A DNA stretch of 64,000 nucleotides, from positions 1,590,501 through 1,654,500 of the forward strand of contig NZ_BQYI01000001.1 in assembly GCF_027923405.1 (NCBI RefSeq), written 5' to 3'. The notes beneath the pieces were generated by a model. That model worked only from the letters and a program-made list of their open reading frames with translations. It was not told the DNA's origin and searched no databases. The position numbers and the translations under genes were made by a program. This DNA comes from Paenibacillus sp. YYML68. GTDB taxonomy: Bacteria; Bacillota; Bacilli; Paenibacillales; NBRC-103111. Below are positions 10,428-19,307 of this stretch, piece after piece. The stretch's first letter is position 1, and each line of letters opens with the position of its first letter.

Positions 10428-11501
10428 ATGGAGCACGGCTATATTGTGCATAATGTCTGTACGGATACGGGAAGATTTAGTCGGTTGAGAGCTGAAGGCC
10501 TCACTATGATAGATATAAAAATTGATCGTAAGATAAGCCCAGTTGCAAATATAAAGTCAGTTATTAAATTATACAAGTTAATGCGTACAGAGAATTATGA
10601 CATTGTACACGTCCATACTCCTATAGCAGCTGTTTTAGGCCGTGTAGCAGCTAAGCTGGCAGGTGTAAAAAACATTGTTTATACAGCGCATGGTTTTTAT
10701 TTTCATGACGATATGTCCCCAACAGTTTATCGTACTTTCTATCTAATTGAGAAGTTTTTTGCGAGGATGTTTACGGATTGGTTGTTACTTCAAAGCAAAG
10801 AGGATTATGAGCTATGTAACACAGATCATTTTAAAAACAAGAATCGCATTATTCACATTAGTAATGGAGTAGATATAACAACAAAGTTTAATCCGAGCTT
10901 GATTGATGAGAAGCAGCAATTAAATTTAAGGGAACAATTTTGTATTAACGAGCATGATATAGTTTTCTCTTTCATCGGTCGGTTTGTTCGTGAGAAAGGC
11001 ATTTTTGAGTTATTGGAAGCATTTCATCAGCTGAAGGTCAGCTGTCCGAACGTTAAGCTACTTATGATTGGAGATGTTCTTGATAGCGAACGAGATCAAG
11101 AGAGCGCAGTTAGGCTAAAGCAGTTATTGAATGATCCATCCATTATTGCACCTGGCTTTCGTAAAGATGTACCGGAACTATTATCTATTTGTGATGTGTA
11201 TGTCCTACCCTCCTATCGAGAAGGGTTGCCTAGATCAATAATTGAGGCGATGGCACTGGCTAAGCCAATCATTGCTACCGATATTAGAGGTTGCCGCGAA
11301 GAAGTATTTGATAGCGAGAATGGTTTCTTGGTTCGTAAAGGTGACTCACAACATTTATACGAAAAGATGAAGGCAATGGCTGACGATCCTACATTGCGAA
11401 AGAGATTTGGTGATAAGAGTAGGAAGCTCGTAGAAGAATTATTTGATGAAGATAAAGTTGTTAAAATTCAGCTTGACCTGTTTGAGAAACTAATCCATTA
11501 A
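10428..11501 (+). CDS. Glycosyltransferase, GT4 family (N-terminus frameshifted)
   Basis: The open frame gives 357 residues starting [15 protein letters not shown]. It has the TAHGFYFHD motif in the acceptor half, [16 protein letters not shown] at the donor domain and [16 protein letters not shown] as the EX7E signature. Homologous GT4 enzymes of capsule clusters carry about 25 more residues at the N-terminus, and these are present just upstream in another frame across an A8 run. From ATG 10428 the protein would lack the first beta strand of its Rossmann fold and might be inactive unless the frame is restored. It probably acts early in repeat-unit assembly, next to the sugar-phosphate transferase gene. 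Confidence 0.85.
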   Translation: MEHGYIVHNVCTDTGRFSRLRAEGLTMIDIKIDRKISPVANIKSVIKLYKLMRTENYDIVHVHTPIAAVLGRVAAKLAGVKNIVYTAHGFYFHDDMSPTVYRTFYLIEKFFARMFTDWLLLQSKEDYELCNTDHFKNKNRIIHISNGVDITTKFNPSLIDEKQQLNLREQFCINEHDIVFSFIGRFVREKGIFELLEAFHQLKVSCPNVKLLMIGDVLDSERDQESAVRLKQLLNDPSIIAPGFRKDVPELLSICDVYVLPSYREGLPRSIIEAMALAKPIIATDIRGCREEVFDSENGFLVRKGDSQHLYEKMKAMADDPTLRKRFGDKSRKLVEELFDEDKVVKIQLDLFEKLIH

Positions 11502-11517
11502 GTATGGAGATGACAAT

Positions 11518-12114
11518 GTGCTGAAAAGAAGCTTTGACATAATTACATCGTTGGCGTTATTGCTGATACTCTCTCCGGTCATTGTCTTAGTTGCCCTTCT
11601 AGTTCGACTTAGGCTTGGGTCACCAGTATTATTTAAACAGAAACGTCCGGGCCTGAATGGAAGACCTATTCATGTGTTAAAGTTTCGCACAATGACGAGT
11701 GATACGGACCAGCATGGGAAATTGCTACCTGATGAAGTTCGTTTGACCGCATTTGGAAAATTGTTAAGAAAACTGAGCCTAGATGAGCTACCGCAACTAT
11801 TTAATGTGCTTAAAGGGGACCTCAGTCTCGTCGGTCCAAGACCTTTGCTTATGGAATACTTGGAGCTCTATACACCAGAACAAATGAGGCGTCACAATGT
11901 GAAGCCTGGCATTACGGGATGGGCTCAAGTCAATGGACGGAATACGATTTCTTGGGAGCAAAAGTTTGAATATGACGTCTGGTATGTGGACAATTATTCG
12001 TTCAAGCTTGACATTAAGATTTTGTGGTTGACTATCCGAAAAGTGTTTAAGTCGGAGGGAATTACTCAAAACGGCCATGTTACAGTAGAAAAGTATAAAG
12101 GGATTTCTTCATGA
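11518..12114 (+). CDS. Initiating sugar-phosphate transferase (EpsL/PglC-like)
   Basis: This 198-residue bacterial sugar transferase has one N-terminal membrane segment (residues 9-30) and the polyprenyl-phosphate transferase core: KFRTMTSD, the catalytic LSLDELPQL Asp-Glu pair, and [11 protein letters not shown]. The short PglC-like size without extra membrane domains fits transfer of a sugar-1-phosphate, probably di-N-acetylated bacillosamine, to undecaprenyl phosphate. GTG 11518 lies eight bases after GGAG. Its stop overlaps the acetyltransferase start (ATGA), and the gene order matches epsL-epsM-epsN of Bacillus subtilis. Confidence 0.9.
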   Translation: MLKRSFDIITSLALLLILSPVIVLVALLVRLRLGSPVLFKQKRPGLNGRPIHVLKFRTMTSDTDQHGKLLPDEVRLTAFGKLLRKLSLDELPQLFNVLKGDLSLVGPRPLLMEYLELYTPEQMRRHNVKPGITGWAQVNGRNTISWEQKFEYDVWYVDNYSFKLDIKILWLTIRKVFKSEGITQNGHVTVEKYKGISS

Positions 12115-12734
12115 GAAGGCTCATAATACTTGGTGCTGGGGGCCACGGTAAAGTAGTTGCAGATGCAGCAGAACAATCTGGCCAATGGTCTGAGATTGCC
12201 TTCTTGGATGATAACTATCCGGATGTTACGCATGTATACGGCTGGAGTATTATAGATCGCATCTCTAATCTAGAGCAGTATGTAACAGAGTATGTCGATG
12301 TTGTTGTAGCAATAGGGAGTAATGGCGTTAGGCTATCCTTGCTTCAAGAAGCAGTTAGTCTAGGATACCGTGCAGCTCGGGTCATACATCCCAGAGCATT
12401 CGTGAGTAAGTACGCTGAGATCGGCGTAGGTACGGTATGTTTAGCTCAAAGTGCCGTTAATGCGGGGGCTACGATAGGTAATGGTGTTATTATCAACACA
12501 GGAAGTACAGTTGATCATGATTGTTCGATAGCCGCTGGAGTTCACATTTCCCCTGGAGCACATCTTGCGGGAAATGTTACAGTGGGGAAATGCAGTTGGG
12601 TGGGTCTGGGTGCATCTATTATCCAACAAACTAACATTGGAAGTTATGTGACGATTGGGGCTGGCTCCGTAGTCATTCGGAATATCCCAGATAACACGAA
12701 AGTAGTAGGGGTACCCGCTAAAGCTCTGACATAG
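12111..12734 (+). CDS. NeuD/PglD/EpsM-type acetyltransferase
   Basis: This 207-residue protein begins with a Rossmann-like UDP-sugar domain ([17 protein letters not shown]). A left-handed beta-helix of hexapeptide repeats follows (about residues 90-200; [20 protein letters not shown] and later turns), with the catalytic His in TVDHDC (about 140). It is expected to acetylate the 4-amino group of the UDP-4-amino sugar made by the adjacent aminotransferase. It overlaps the sugar-transferase gene by four bases and is 14 bases before the aminotransferase gene. Confidence 0.9.
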   Translation: MRRLIILGAGGHGKVVADAAEQSGQWSEIAFLDDNYPDVTHVYGWSIIDRISNLEQYVTEYVDVVVAIGSNGVRLSLLQEAVSLGYRAARVIHPRAFVSKYAEIGVGTVCLAQSAVNAGATIGNGVIINTGSTVDHDCSIAAGVHISPGAHLAGNVTVGKCSWVGLGASIIQQTNIGSYVTIGAGSVVIRNIPDNTKVVGVPAKALT

Positions 12735-12748
12735 AGAGGGACGAAGCA

Positions 12749-13909
12749 ATGAATAATTCGACTACTCGACCAAGAATATACTTATCTTCTCCTCATATGG
12801 GTGGAGAAGAACTGATGTTTATTGAAGAGGCGTTTCGCACGAATTGGATAGCACCGTTGGGAGCCAATGTAGACTTGTTTGAGCAGGAACTGGCTTCTTA
12901 CTGTGGAACGAAGGGCGCATTAGCTCTAAGCTCGGGTACTGCTGCTATCCATCTTGCTTTAAGGTTACTAGGTGTGGGTAGAGGAGATGTCGTATTTTGT
13001 TCATCTTTGACTTTTGTAGCGAGTGCCAATCCAATCTTATATCAAGGTGCTGAACCTGTCTTTATTGATTCGGAACCTGATTCATGGAACATGTCACCTG
13101 TAGCTTTAAGAAAAGCATTAGAAGCTAGCCGAGAACTAGGCAAATTGCCTAAGGCAGTTATTGTTGTTAATCTTTATGGCCAAAGTGCTGATTATGATGC
13201 TATTACTAATCTGTGTAATGATTACGAGGTCCCTATTATCGAAGACGCCGCGGAATCACTCGGTGCAACGTACAAAGAAAAAAAGAGTGGTTCTATAGGT
13301 AGATTTGGCATTTACTCATTTAATGGTAATAAAATCATCACAACCTCTGGTGGTGGAATGCTTGTATCTGACGATGTCGAGGCTTTAGACCAAGCAAGAT
13401 TTTACGCTACGCAGGCACGTGATGAGGCTCCTCATTATCAGCATAGTCAGCTTGGCTATAATTATCGACTGAGTAATGTACTTGCAGGTATAGGTAGAGG
13501 ACAACTCAGAGTTCTTGATGAGCGAGTTAAGGCTCGTCGACAAATTTTTAGGCGTTATCAAGAAGCCCTGTCTCACATTAGAGGCTTAAGCTTTATGCCT
13601 GAATGTGAGTACGGAGTCTCCACTCGATGGCTTACTGCTCTGACCGTTACTCCTGAAGTAGCTAATATCAACACCATTATTAATGGTTTAGCCGTTGAAA
13701 ACATAGAGGCAAGGCCTGTTTGGAAACCACTGCACATGCAACCTTTATTCTCTGATAATCGTTATTATAAACACGGCGATGAGAGCGTCACAGATCAATT
13801 GTTCCATAACGGAATATGCTTACCATCCGGATCAAATATGACTGAGGATGAGCAGGATAAAGTCATTAATACAATATTAAAGCTTATCAGTAACACGAGC
13901 ACGATTTAG
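12749..13909 (+). CDS. DegT/DnrJ-family sugar aminotransferase (EpsN/PglE-like)
   Basis: This 386-residue PLP enzyme has SSGTAAIHLALRLLGVG in the cofactor phosphate site, EDAAESLGATY with the PLP-pairing Asp, and the Schiff-base lysine in FNGNKIITTSGGGM (about residue 195). It should convert the UDP-4-keto-6-deoxy-GlcNAc made by the dehydratase at 3537 into the 4-amino sugar, using glutamate. The complete set of dehydratase, aminotransferase, acetyltransferase and transferase is the bacillosamine route. AGAGGGA precedes the ATG. Confidence 0.9.
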   Translation: MNNSTTRPRIYLSSPHMGGEELMFIEEAFRTNWIAPLGANVDLFEQELASYCGTKGALALSSGTAAIHLALRLLGVGRGDVVFCSSLTFVASANPILYQGAEPVFIDSEPDSWNMSPVALRKALEASRELGKLPKAVIVVNLYGQSADYDAITNLCNDYEVPIIEDAAESLGATYKEKKSGSIGRFGIYSFNGNKIITTSGGGMLVSDDVEALDQARFYATQARDEAPHYQHSQLGYNYRLSNVLAGIGRGQLRVLDERVKARRQIFRRYQEALSHIRGLSFMPECEYGVSTRWLTALTVTPEVANINTIINGLAVENIEARPVWKPLHMQPLFSDNRYYKHGDESVTDQLFHNGICLPSGSNMTEDEQDKVINTILKLISNTSTI

Positions 13910-13923
13910 GATGGAGGATATTT

Positions 13924-14904
13924 GTGGGATATAGACATTTGAAATTTCAAGACAACTCGACTTTCCTTATCACCGGTGGAGCTGGCTTTATTGGAGCTAA
14001 TTTAGCAGAAGCGCTGCTCGAGATGGGGTACACAGTCAAAATTATGGACGACCTCTCCAACGGTAGAAAAGAAAATATTGAAGGTCTGAAGCAAAAGTAT
14101 GAGTTTGACTTTATCGAAGGCAGCATTACTGACTTGGAGCTATGCCAGCAGGCTTGTCAAGGAGTCGACTACATACTTCATCAGGCTGCATGGGGGTCGG
14201 TGCCTCGCTCCATTAAGATGCCACTTCATTATGATACGGTCAATGTGCATGGCACGCTTAACATGATGCAGGCTGCTGTTGAAGCGGGTACGGTCAAAAA
14301 GTTTGTGTATGCTTCTTCTTCATCAGTATACGGGGACGAGCCTAATTTGCCTAAAGTAGAAGGCCGTGTAGGTAAGCCGCTATCACCATATGCAATAACC
14401 AAGAAGGTAAATGAGCTATATGCACTTAACTTCTTTGAAATGTACGGTCTTGAAACAGTTGGACTGCGATACTTTAACGTATTCGGTAGACGTCAGGACC
14501 CGCAATCTACGTATGCAGCTGTTATTCCTGTATTCGTAAAGTGTCTACTTAACAATACAGCCCCGACGATTAATGGTGATGGCTCGCAAACTCGAGATTT
14601 TACGTACATCGAGAACGTCATTGAAGCTAACCTGAAGAGCTGCCTAGCTGGTAAAGAAGCAAGCGGTAAGGCGTTCAATATTGCCTACGGACAGAACACG
14701 TCCCTGAACGAACTGTACCGGAAGCTGTCACAGCTTCTTGAGAAAGAGATCGCTCCTAATTATGGACCGCCGCGTGCAGGGGATATCCCACATTCTTTAG
14801 CAGACATATCATTAGCTAGAGAGCTTCTGGATTACAATCCTGAATATGATATTAATCAAGGTTTAGAGTTAACGATTGATTGGTATAAGAAGCATTTAGC
14901 GTAA
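13924..14904 (+). CDS. WbpP/TviC-type UDP-HexNAc(A) 4-epimerase
   Basis: This 326-residue extended SDR has TGGAGFIGANLAE as its NAD site, an SSSS-VYG serine motif and the YAITKK catalytic Tyr-Lys. The segments GSVPRSIKMPL, LRYFNVFGRRQDP and YAAVIPVF match WbpP and TviC, epimerases for N-acetylated UDP-hexoses or their uronic acids. With the TviB-like dehydrogenase this would supply UDP-GalNAcA. The start is GTG after a GGAGG site. The last ~500 bases are less AT-rich than the genes before, near the end of the compositionally distinct block. Confidence 0.86.
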   Translation: MGYRHLKFQDNSTFLITGGAGFIGANLAEALLEMGYTVKIMDDLSNGRKENIEGLKQKYEFDFIEGSITDLELCQQACQGVDYILHQAAWGSVPRSIKMPLHYDTVNVHGTLNMMQAAVEAGTVKKFVYASSSSVYGDEPNLPKVEGRVGKPLSPYAITKKVNELYALNFFEMYGLETVGLRYFNVFGRRQDPQSTYAAVIPVFVKCLLNNTAPTINGDGSQTRDFTYIENVIEANLKSCLAGKEASGKAFNIAYGQNTSLNELYRKLSQLLEKEIAPNYGPPRAGDIPHSLADISLARELLDYNPEYDINQGLELTIDWYKKHLA

Positions 14905-14928
14905 GCAATTACGAAGAGAGGAGTGCCT

Positions 14929-15552
14929 ATGCGAAAAAAAATCGTAGTCATCTCTATATCTGTCAGCTTGCTGCTCGCTGTAGCATTTTTAGCAAATCTA
15001 ACGTTTTCTAAGGTTATTGGGAACTTTGTAAGTACTGGTGAAGTAGCTGCAGTAGTTCAGTCTATCACCAAGACTAATAACCATAATATGCAAGAGAACC
15101 CTTCAGTAAAAGCAGAAGGAAACCCGGCTTCAGTAGCTAAGGAAGAGGCGCAGCAGGCTCAACAACCTAAAACACCAGACGCTACTGAAAAAACAACCAC
15201 ATCGCATGACAATAATCATTCAGAGCCAAGCGAATCGAAGGTCCTTGAAAAAAATGTAGAACCTTCTTCTAAATACGAAGCGGCTGTACCAGAAGACAAA
15301 GCAATTGAAGTCAAAGAAAATGTCACATTAAAAGAAAAAGCAAAAGTAACATCCATCCTTCTCTCCAAGCTCAGCACATCCGAAATTCAGATGTTCATGA
15401 AAATGTCCTCTGGAGGGCTGACACTTGAGGAGAAACAAGAAGCCAAGAAGATCATTCTAGCCAAACTATCTGAAGAAGAATATAATGAGCTTATTGCAAT
15501 TGCCGCTAAGTACGGCTTGAGTCAAGGGAAAAAATACAACGAGACACAGTAA
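14929..15552 (+). CDS. Membrane-anchored or secreted protein of unknown function
   Basis: This 207-residue protein has a basic N-terminus (MRKKIVV) and a hydrophobic segment at residues 4-28, without a clear cleavage site. A long low-complexity region rich in Glu, Lys, Ser and Thr follows (about 45-135). A compact helical C-terminus holds two KxxSxxE-type motifs (LSKLSTSEIQMFM and LAKLSEEEYNEL). ATG 14929 follows AGGAG by five bases. I recognise no family. Its place at the end of the polymer genes and before another secreted protein suggests an envelope role, which is inference. The codons after the start include an in-frame A8 run. Confidence 0.7.
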   Translation: MRKKIVVISISVSLLLAVAFLANLTFSKVIGNFVSTGEVAAVVQSITKTNNHNMQENPSVKAEGNPASVAKEEAQQAQQPKTPDATEKTTTSHDNNHSEPSESKVLEKNVEPSSKYEAAVPEDKAIEVKENVTLKEKAKVTSILLSKLSTSEIQMFMKMSSGGLTLEEKQEAKKIILAKLSEEEYNELIAIAAKYGLSQGKKYNETQ

Positions 15553-15564
15553 GAGGAGGCACAT

Positions 15565-16629
15565 ATGCTTAGTAAAATAAAGCGGTTGGCTCTCGCATCT
15601 GTTCTTGCTGTGAGTCTGGCAGGAACAGCCCAAGCCGCCCAAACCCCCCAGCAAATCGACGTCTACTACGTGCCGTTGCAGTTCGTCTTCGACGGGGAGC
15701 AGTACGCGCCGCCGGAGGATCAGAAGAGCTTCATCTACGAGGGCAGTACGTATGTGCCATTGCGATTCCTCTCTTATTCACTGAATAAGGCGGTGAAGTG
15801 GGACGGAGATTCGTATACAGTATCGGTAGAGGAACCGAAGGATACGGCGAAGATCGAGATTCAAGAGCATAATCTCAATACGAAGGTGCGCGGCGGGAAG
15901 CTGCGGGAGCAGTTCGATGCGTCCCAGCTCGCGCCGACGCAGGTGACGGTGTACCAAGAGAAGGTTCAGTATGTGTTCGACGGGAAGCAGAAGGAGATTG
16001 GGGAGGACCTGCCGGGTCTGTTCGTGGATAACCGACTGTACGTGCCGCTGCGCTTCTTCTCCGAGTCGGTCGGACGCAAGATCGTGTGGGACCCGAAGAG
16101 CTACTCGATCGCGGCTGACACGCCGCCAGCGGAGAAGCCTCCGGTGAAGAAGGAGGAGCCGAAGAAGGAAGAGCCTAAGCCTGCTCCTGCAGCTCCAGGA
16201 CCTGTCGGAGGCGGTGGTGGTGGAGGTGGCTTCGGAGGCGGTGCGCCTACGATCACGAAATCTGTAGAGGCGATACTTGCCGACTTCCAGTCGTCTTACG
16301 ATTCGGTTAAGCTGCAAGCTATGATTGGAATGCTAGAGATATCTAATCTGCATACGGAGTACCTAGCCATCACAGACCCTGTTGTGCAGGAGGAGAAGAA
16401 AGATTATTATAAGGACGAGGCTCTAAAGATCGTAAAGAAGTACGACGATATGGTCGATGCGGCGTTGAATGAATTAGGTAGCAAGCTCCAACAGCACGGT
16501 CACGATGCTGCGACGGTTACAAGCGTGAAGGCTGAGAAGAAGGCGGAATACTTGAATCAGAAAAAGAGTCTACTTAGCCAATATGGTGTGGATACAAAAT
16601 ATTGGTATATGTTCGGCGTTACACCGTGA
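15565..16629 (+). CDS. Secreted protein with two copper-amine-oxidase-N-like domains
   Basis: This 354-residue protein has a signal peptide (residues 1-25, ending AQAAQ). Two copies of the copper amine oxidase N-terminal-like domain (PF07833 type) follow at about 30-85 and 125-180, each with the FVDNRLYVPLRF / YEGSTYVPLRF strand. Then come a Pro/Lys/Glu linker, a glycine run near 213-227 and a helical C-terminal domain (about 230-350). These domains are common on Paenibacillus surface proteins and their ligand is unknown. AGGAGG precedes the ATG. The stop codon lies inside a terminator hairpin. Confidence 0.85.
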   Translation: MLSKIKRLALASVLAVSLAGTAQAAQTPQQIDVYYVPLQFVFDGEQYAPPEDQKSFIYEGSTYVPLRFLSYSLNKAVKWDGDSYTVSVEEPKDTAKIEIQEHNLNTKVRGGKLREQFDASQLAPTQVTVYQEKVQYVFDGKQKEIGEDLPGLFVDNRLYVPLRFFSESVGRKIVWDPKSYSIAADTPPAEKPPVKKEEPKKEEPKPAPAAPGPVGGGGGGGGFGGGAPTITKSVEAILADFQSSYDSVKLQAMIGMLEISNLHTEYLAITDPVVQEEKKDYYKDEALKIVKKYDDMVDAALNELGSKLQQHGHDAATVTSVKAEKKAEYLNQKKSLLSQYGVDTKYWYMFGVTP

Positions 16630-16650
16630 CCTCAGGTCACGGTTATTTTC
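16624..16650 (+). terminator. Rho-independent terminator
   Basis: The perfect 8-bp stem CCGTGACC / GGTCACGG has a TCA loop and is followed by TTATTTTC. It overlaps the stop codon of the preceding gene and ends the polymer-region transcript before the UDP-glucose dehydrogenase gene. Confidence 0.8.
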
Positions 16651-16731
16651 ATTCCAAGCAGAGGTAATTCCCACCACAGCATCGAATCCATATAGCGAGG
16701 CTAGATCATACTCAAGCAAAGGGTGTGTACC

Positions 16732-18111
16732 ATGTATAAAATCGCTGTAGCCGGTACGGGATATGTCGGGCTCGTCGCTGGAGCTTGCTTCGCCGAGGTT
16801 GGGTATAACGTGACGTGTGTCGATATTGACGAGCGGAAGGTCGAGCTCATGAAGTCGGGCGTATCGCCGATCTATGAGGTGGGGCTTGAGGAGCTGATGC
16901 AGCGCAATTATGCGGCGGGACGACTCCACTATACGACGGATTACCGCTCGGCGTATCGGGATGCCGATGTCATCTTCATCGGGGTCGGTACGCCGGAGCA
17001 GCCCGATGGATCGGCTAACTTGTCGTACATCGCGACGGCGGCGAGGCAGATTGCGGAGACGGTGGAGAACGATTGCCTGATCGTCGTGAAGTCGACCGTG
17101 CCGGTCGGGACGAACGATAAGGTGGAGCAGTTCGTGCACGACTTCCTCGTGCAGGATGTACGGGTCGAGGTGGCGTCGAATCCGGAGTTCCTCGCCCAGG
17201 GCTCGGCGGTGCGGGATACGCTCCATGCGCAGCGGATCATTATCGGGACGGAGAGCGAGTGGGCGGAGCAGCTGCTGAGGAAGCTGTACGAGCCGTTCGG
17301 GCTGCCGATCGTGTCGGTGAGCCGCCGTTCGGCGGAGATGATCAAGTATGCGTCGAATGACTTCTTGGCGCTGAAGATCTCGTACATGAACGATATTGCG
17401 AACCTGTGTGAGCTGGTCGGAGCCGATATTCAGGACGTGGCGCAGGGGATGAGCTACGACGAGCGGATCGGGGCGAAGTTCCTCGGGGCCGGGATCGGCT
17501 ACGGCGGCTCGTGCTTCCCGAAGGATACGAAGGCGCTCGATTACCTCGCGCGTCAGCATGGCTATGAGCTGAGAACGGTGAAGGCTGCGATCGATGTGAA
17601 TAAGGACCAGAAGACGGTGCTGTACCGCAAGGCGTGCAACCGGCTCATTACCTTCAACGGACTGAAGGTGGCGGTGCTCGGCTTGACGTTCAAGCCGGGG
17701 ACGGATGATCTGCGAGAAGCGGCTTCGCTGGAGAATGTGCCTCTGCTGCTGCAGCAGGGCGCCGACATCTATGCCTACGATCCCGTAGGCGCGGATAACT
17801 TCGCCCGCTTGTATCCCGAGGGGCCTAACGGCAACGGACGGATCACGTATGTGCGTGAGGTCGAGGAGGCGCTGAGGGGGGCGAATGTCTGCTTTATTTT
17901 CACCGAGTGGGGAGAGATTAAGGCGTTGCAGCCAGAGGTGTACACGTTGATCATGCGAACGCCGTTAGTGTATGATGGTAGAAATATATATGCGGTGGAA
18001 GCGATGGCGGCAGCAGGTGTCGAATATTATTCGATCGGAAGGAAGGCGGCCGCAAGAGCCGAGTTAAAGGAGTCCAAGCAGCGTGAACGAACCTCAGTAC
18101 GATCCAGCTAA
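16732..18111 (+). CDS. UDP-glucose 6-dehydrogenase
   Basis: This ~459-residue enzyme has the NAD site VAGTGYVGLVAGACFAE, the STVPVGT motif, and the catalytic Cys in GIGYGGSCFPKDTKAL (about residue 260), all classic for UgdA/TuaD. It oxidises UDP-glucose to UDP-glucuronate in the cytosol. ATG 16732 is preferred over GTG 16723 because it follows AAAGGGTG. The next gene, an epimerase, overlaps its 3' end, so the pair probably makes UDP-GlcA and UDP-GalA. It is distinct from the TviB-type dehydrogenase at 9067 and more GC-rich. Confidence 0.92.
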   Translation: MYKIAVAGTGYVGLVAGACFAEVGYNVTCVDIDERKVELMKSGVSPIYEVGLEELMQRNYAAGRLHYTTDYRSAYRDADVIFIGVGTPEQPDGSANLSYIATAARQIAETVENDCLIVVKSTVPVGTNDKVEQFVHDFLVQDVRVEVASNPEFLAQGSAVRDTLHAQRIIIGTESEWAEQLLRKLYEPFGLPIVSVSRRSAEMIKYASNDFLALKISYMNDIANLCELVGADIQDVAQGMSYDERIGAKFLGAGIGYGGSCFPKDTKALDYLARQHGYELRTVKAAIDVNKDQKTVLYRKACNRLITFNGLKVAVLGLTFKPGTDDLREAASLENVPLLLQQGADIYAYDPVGADNFARLYPEGPNGNGRITYVREVEEALRGANVCFIFTEWGEIKALQPEVYTLIMRTPLVYDGRNIYAVEAMAAAGVEYYSIGRKAAARAELKESKQRERTSVRSS

Positions 18112-19108
18112 CGTATATCTCATTACCGGAGCGGCCGGCTTCATCGGCTGCCATATGGCGAAGAGGCTGCTCGATGCAGGCGCTCGCGTCATCGGTCTTG
18201 ATAATATGAACAGCTATTATGAGTTGAAGCTGAAGGAGGAGCGGCTCGCGCAGCTGAAGGGCTATGAGTCGTTCCACTTCATTAAGGGCGACATCTCGGA
18301 CAAGTCGCTGATACGTACAAGCTTCGCGACGCATCGTCCGAACGTCGTCATCCATCTCGCCGCGCAGGCGGGCGTGCTGCATTCGATCGATCAGCCTGAT
18401 GTATACATGAGCAGCAATGTGCTCGGCTTCTACAACGTGCTGGAGGCGTGCAGGCAGTATCCGGTGGAGCATCTGATCTATGCGTCGTCGAGCTCGGTGT
18501 ACGGGGCGAACAAGAAGGTGCCGTTCGAGGAGACGGATATGACGGATACGCCGATCTCGCTGTATGCGTCGACGAAGAAGTCGAATGAGCTGATGGCGTA
18601 TACGTACAGCCATCTGTTCCGCATTCCGGCGACGGGCCTGCGCTTCTTCACGGTATATGGCCCGATGGGTAGACCCGATATGTCGTATTACAAGTTCGCC
18701 AACATGCACTTCGCCGGTAAATCGATTCCGATCTACAACAATGGCGACCTCGAGCATGATCTGTACCGGGATTTCACGTATATCGATGATATTGTAGCCG
18801 GGTTGGAGCGACTGCTCGGCCATGCGCCGACAGGTGAGGTGCCGCACCAGCTGTTCAACATCGGCAACAACAGGCCGGAGAAGCTGATGGTGTTCATTGA
18901 GACGCTGGAACGATGCTTGAGCCGCGCCGCGGGCAGGACGATCGTATTCGATAAGCGGTTCGAGCCGATCAAGGCCGGCGACGTTCCCGCTACCTATGCG
19001 TCGACGGAGCGGCTGCAACAGGCGGTCGGGTTCAAGCCCGAGACGCCGATCGAGGTCGGCTTGCAGCAATTTGCCGATTGGTACGTGTCTTACCATGGCA
19101 TTAGTTAG
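18083..19108 (+). CDS. UDP-glucuronate 4-epimerase-like SDR
   Basis: This 341-residue extended SDR has TGAAGFIGCHMAK as the NAD site, the SSSSVYGANKK motif and the YASTKKSNE catalytic Tyr-Lys. Also present is RFFTVYGPMGRPDMSYYKF, the signature usual in UDP-GlcUA 4-epimerases (GAE/Cap1J/LpsL type). It should interconvert UDP-GlcA and UDP-GalA. The GTG start lies inside the 3' end of the dehydrogenase gene, with AAAGGAG ten bases upstream. A terminator follows. Confidence 0.88.
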   Translation: MNEPQYDPANVYLITGAAGFIGCHMAKRLLDAGARVIGLDNMNSYYELKLKEERLAQLKGYESFHFIKGDISDKSLIRTSFATHRPNVVIHLAAQAGVLHSIDQPDVYMSSNVLGFYNVLEACRQYPVEHLIYASSSSVYGANKKVPFEETDMTDTPISLYASTKKSNELMAYTYSHLFRIPATGLRFFTVYGPMGRPDMSYYKFANMHFAGKSIPIYNNGDLEHDLYRDFTYIDDIVAGLERLLGHAPTGEVPHQLFNIGNNRPEKLMVFIETLERCLSRAAGRTIVFDKRFEPIKAGDVPATYASTERLQQAVGFKPETPIEVGLQQFADWYVSYHGIS

Positions 19109-19135
19109 CAGCAGGTGAAGCTGAGAGGTACATAG

Positions 19136-19180
19136 AGCTGCTTCCGAACCGATGTGAGCGTCGGTGGGGGCGGCTTTTTT
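19136..19180 (+). terminator. Rho-independent terminator after the epimerase gene
   Basis: Long imperfect arms (AGCTGCTTCC-GAACCGA and TCGGTGGGGGCGGCT, with G-U pairs) are followed by six T residues. It lies 27 bases after the stop. Confidence 0.75.
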
Positions 19181-19307
19181 GGCATCGGATGCGAAGGATA
19201 GATGTTGAGTTATAGGTACAACCTATTGCATCCATAACTTCTATATATTTCACTAATAATCAATCTTCCTTCATAATCAAGGTAAATAAAGGAAGGGACT
19301 GGTGTCT

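Noticed and set aside
17951..19096. A 381-codon minus-strand frame
   Set aside because: It is antisense to the UDP-glucuronate epimerase-like gene, has no domain motif, and the sense strand is clearly coding.
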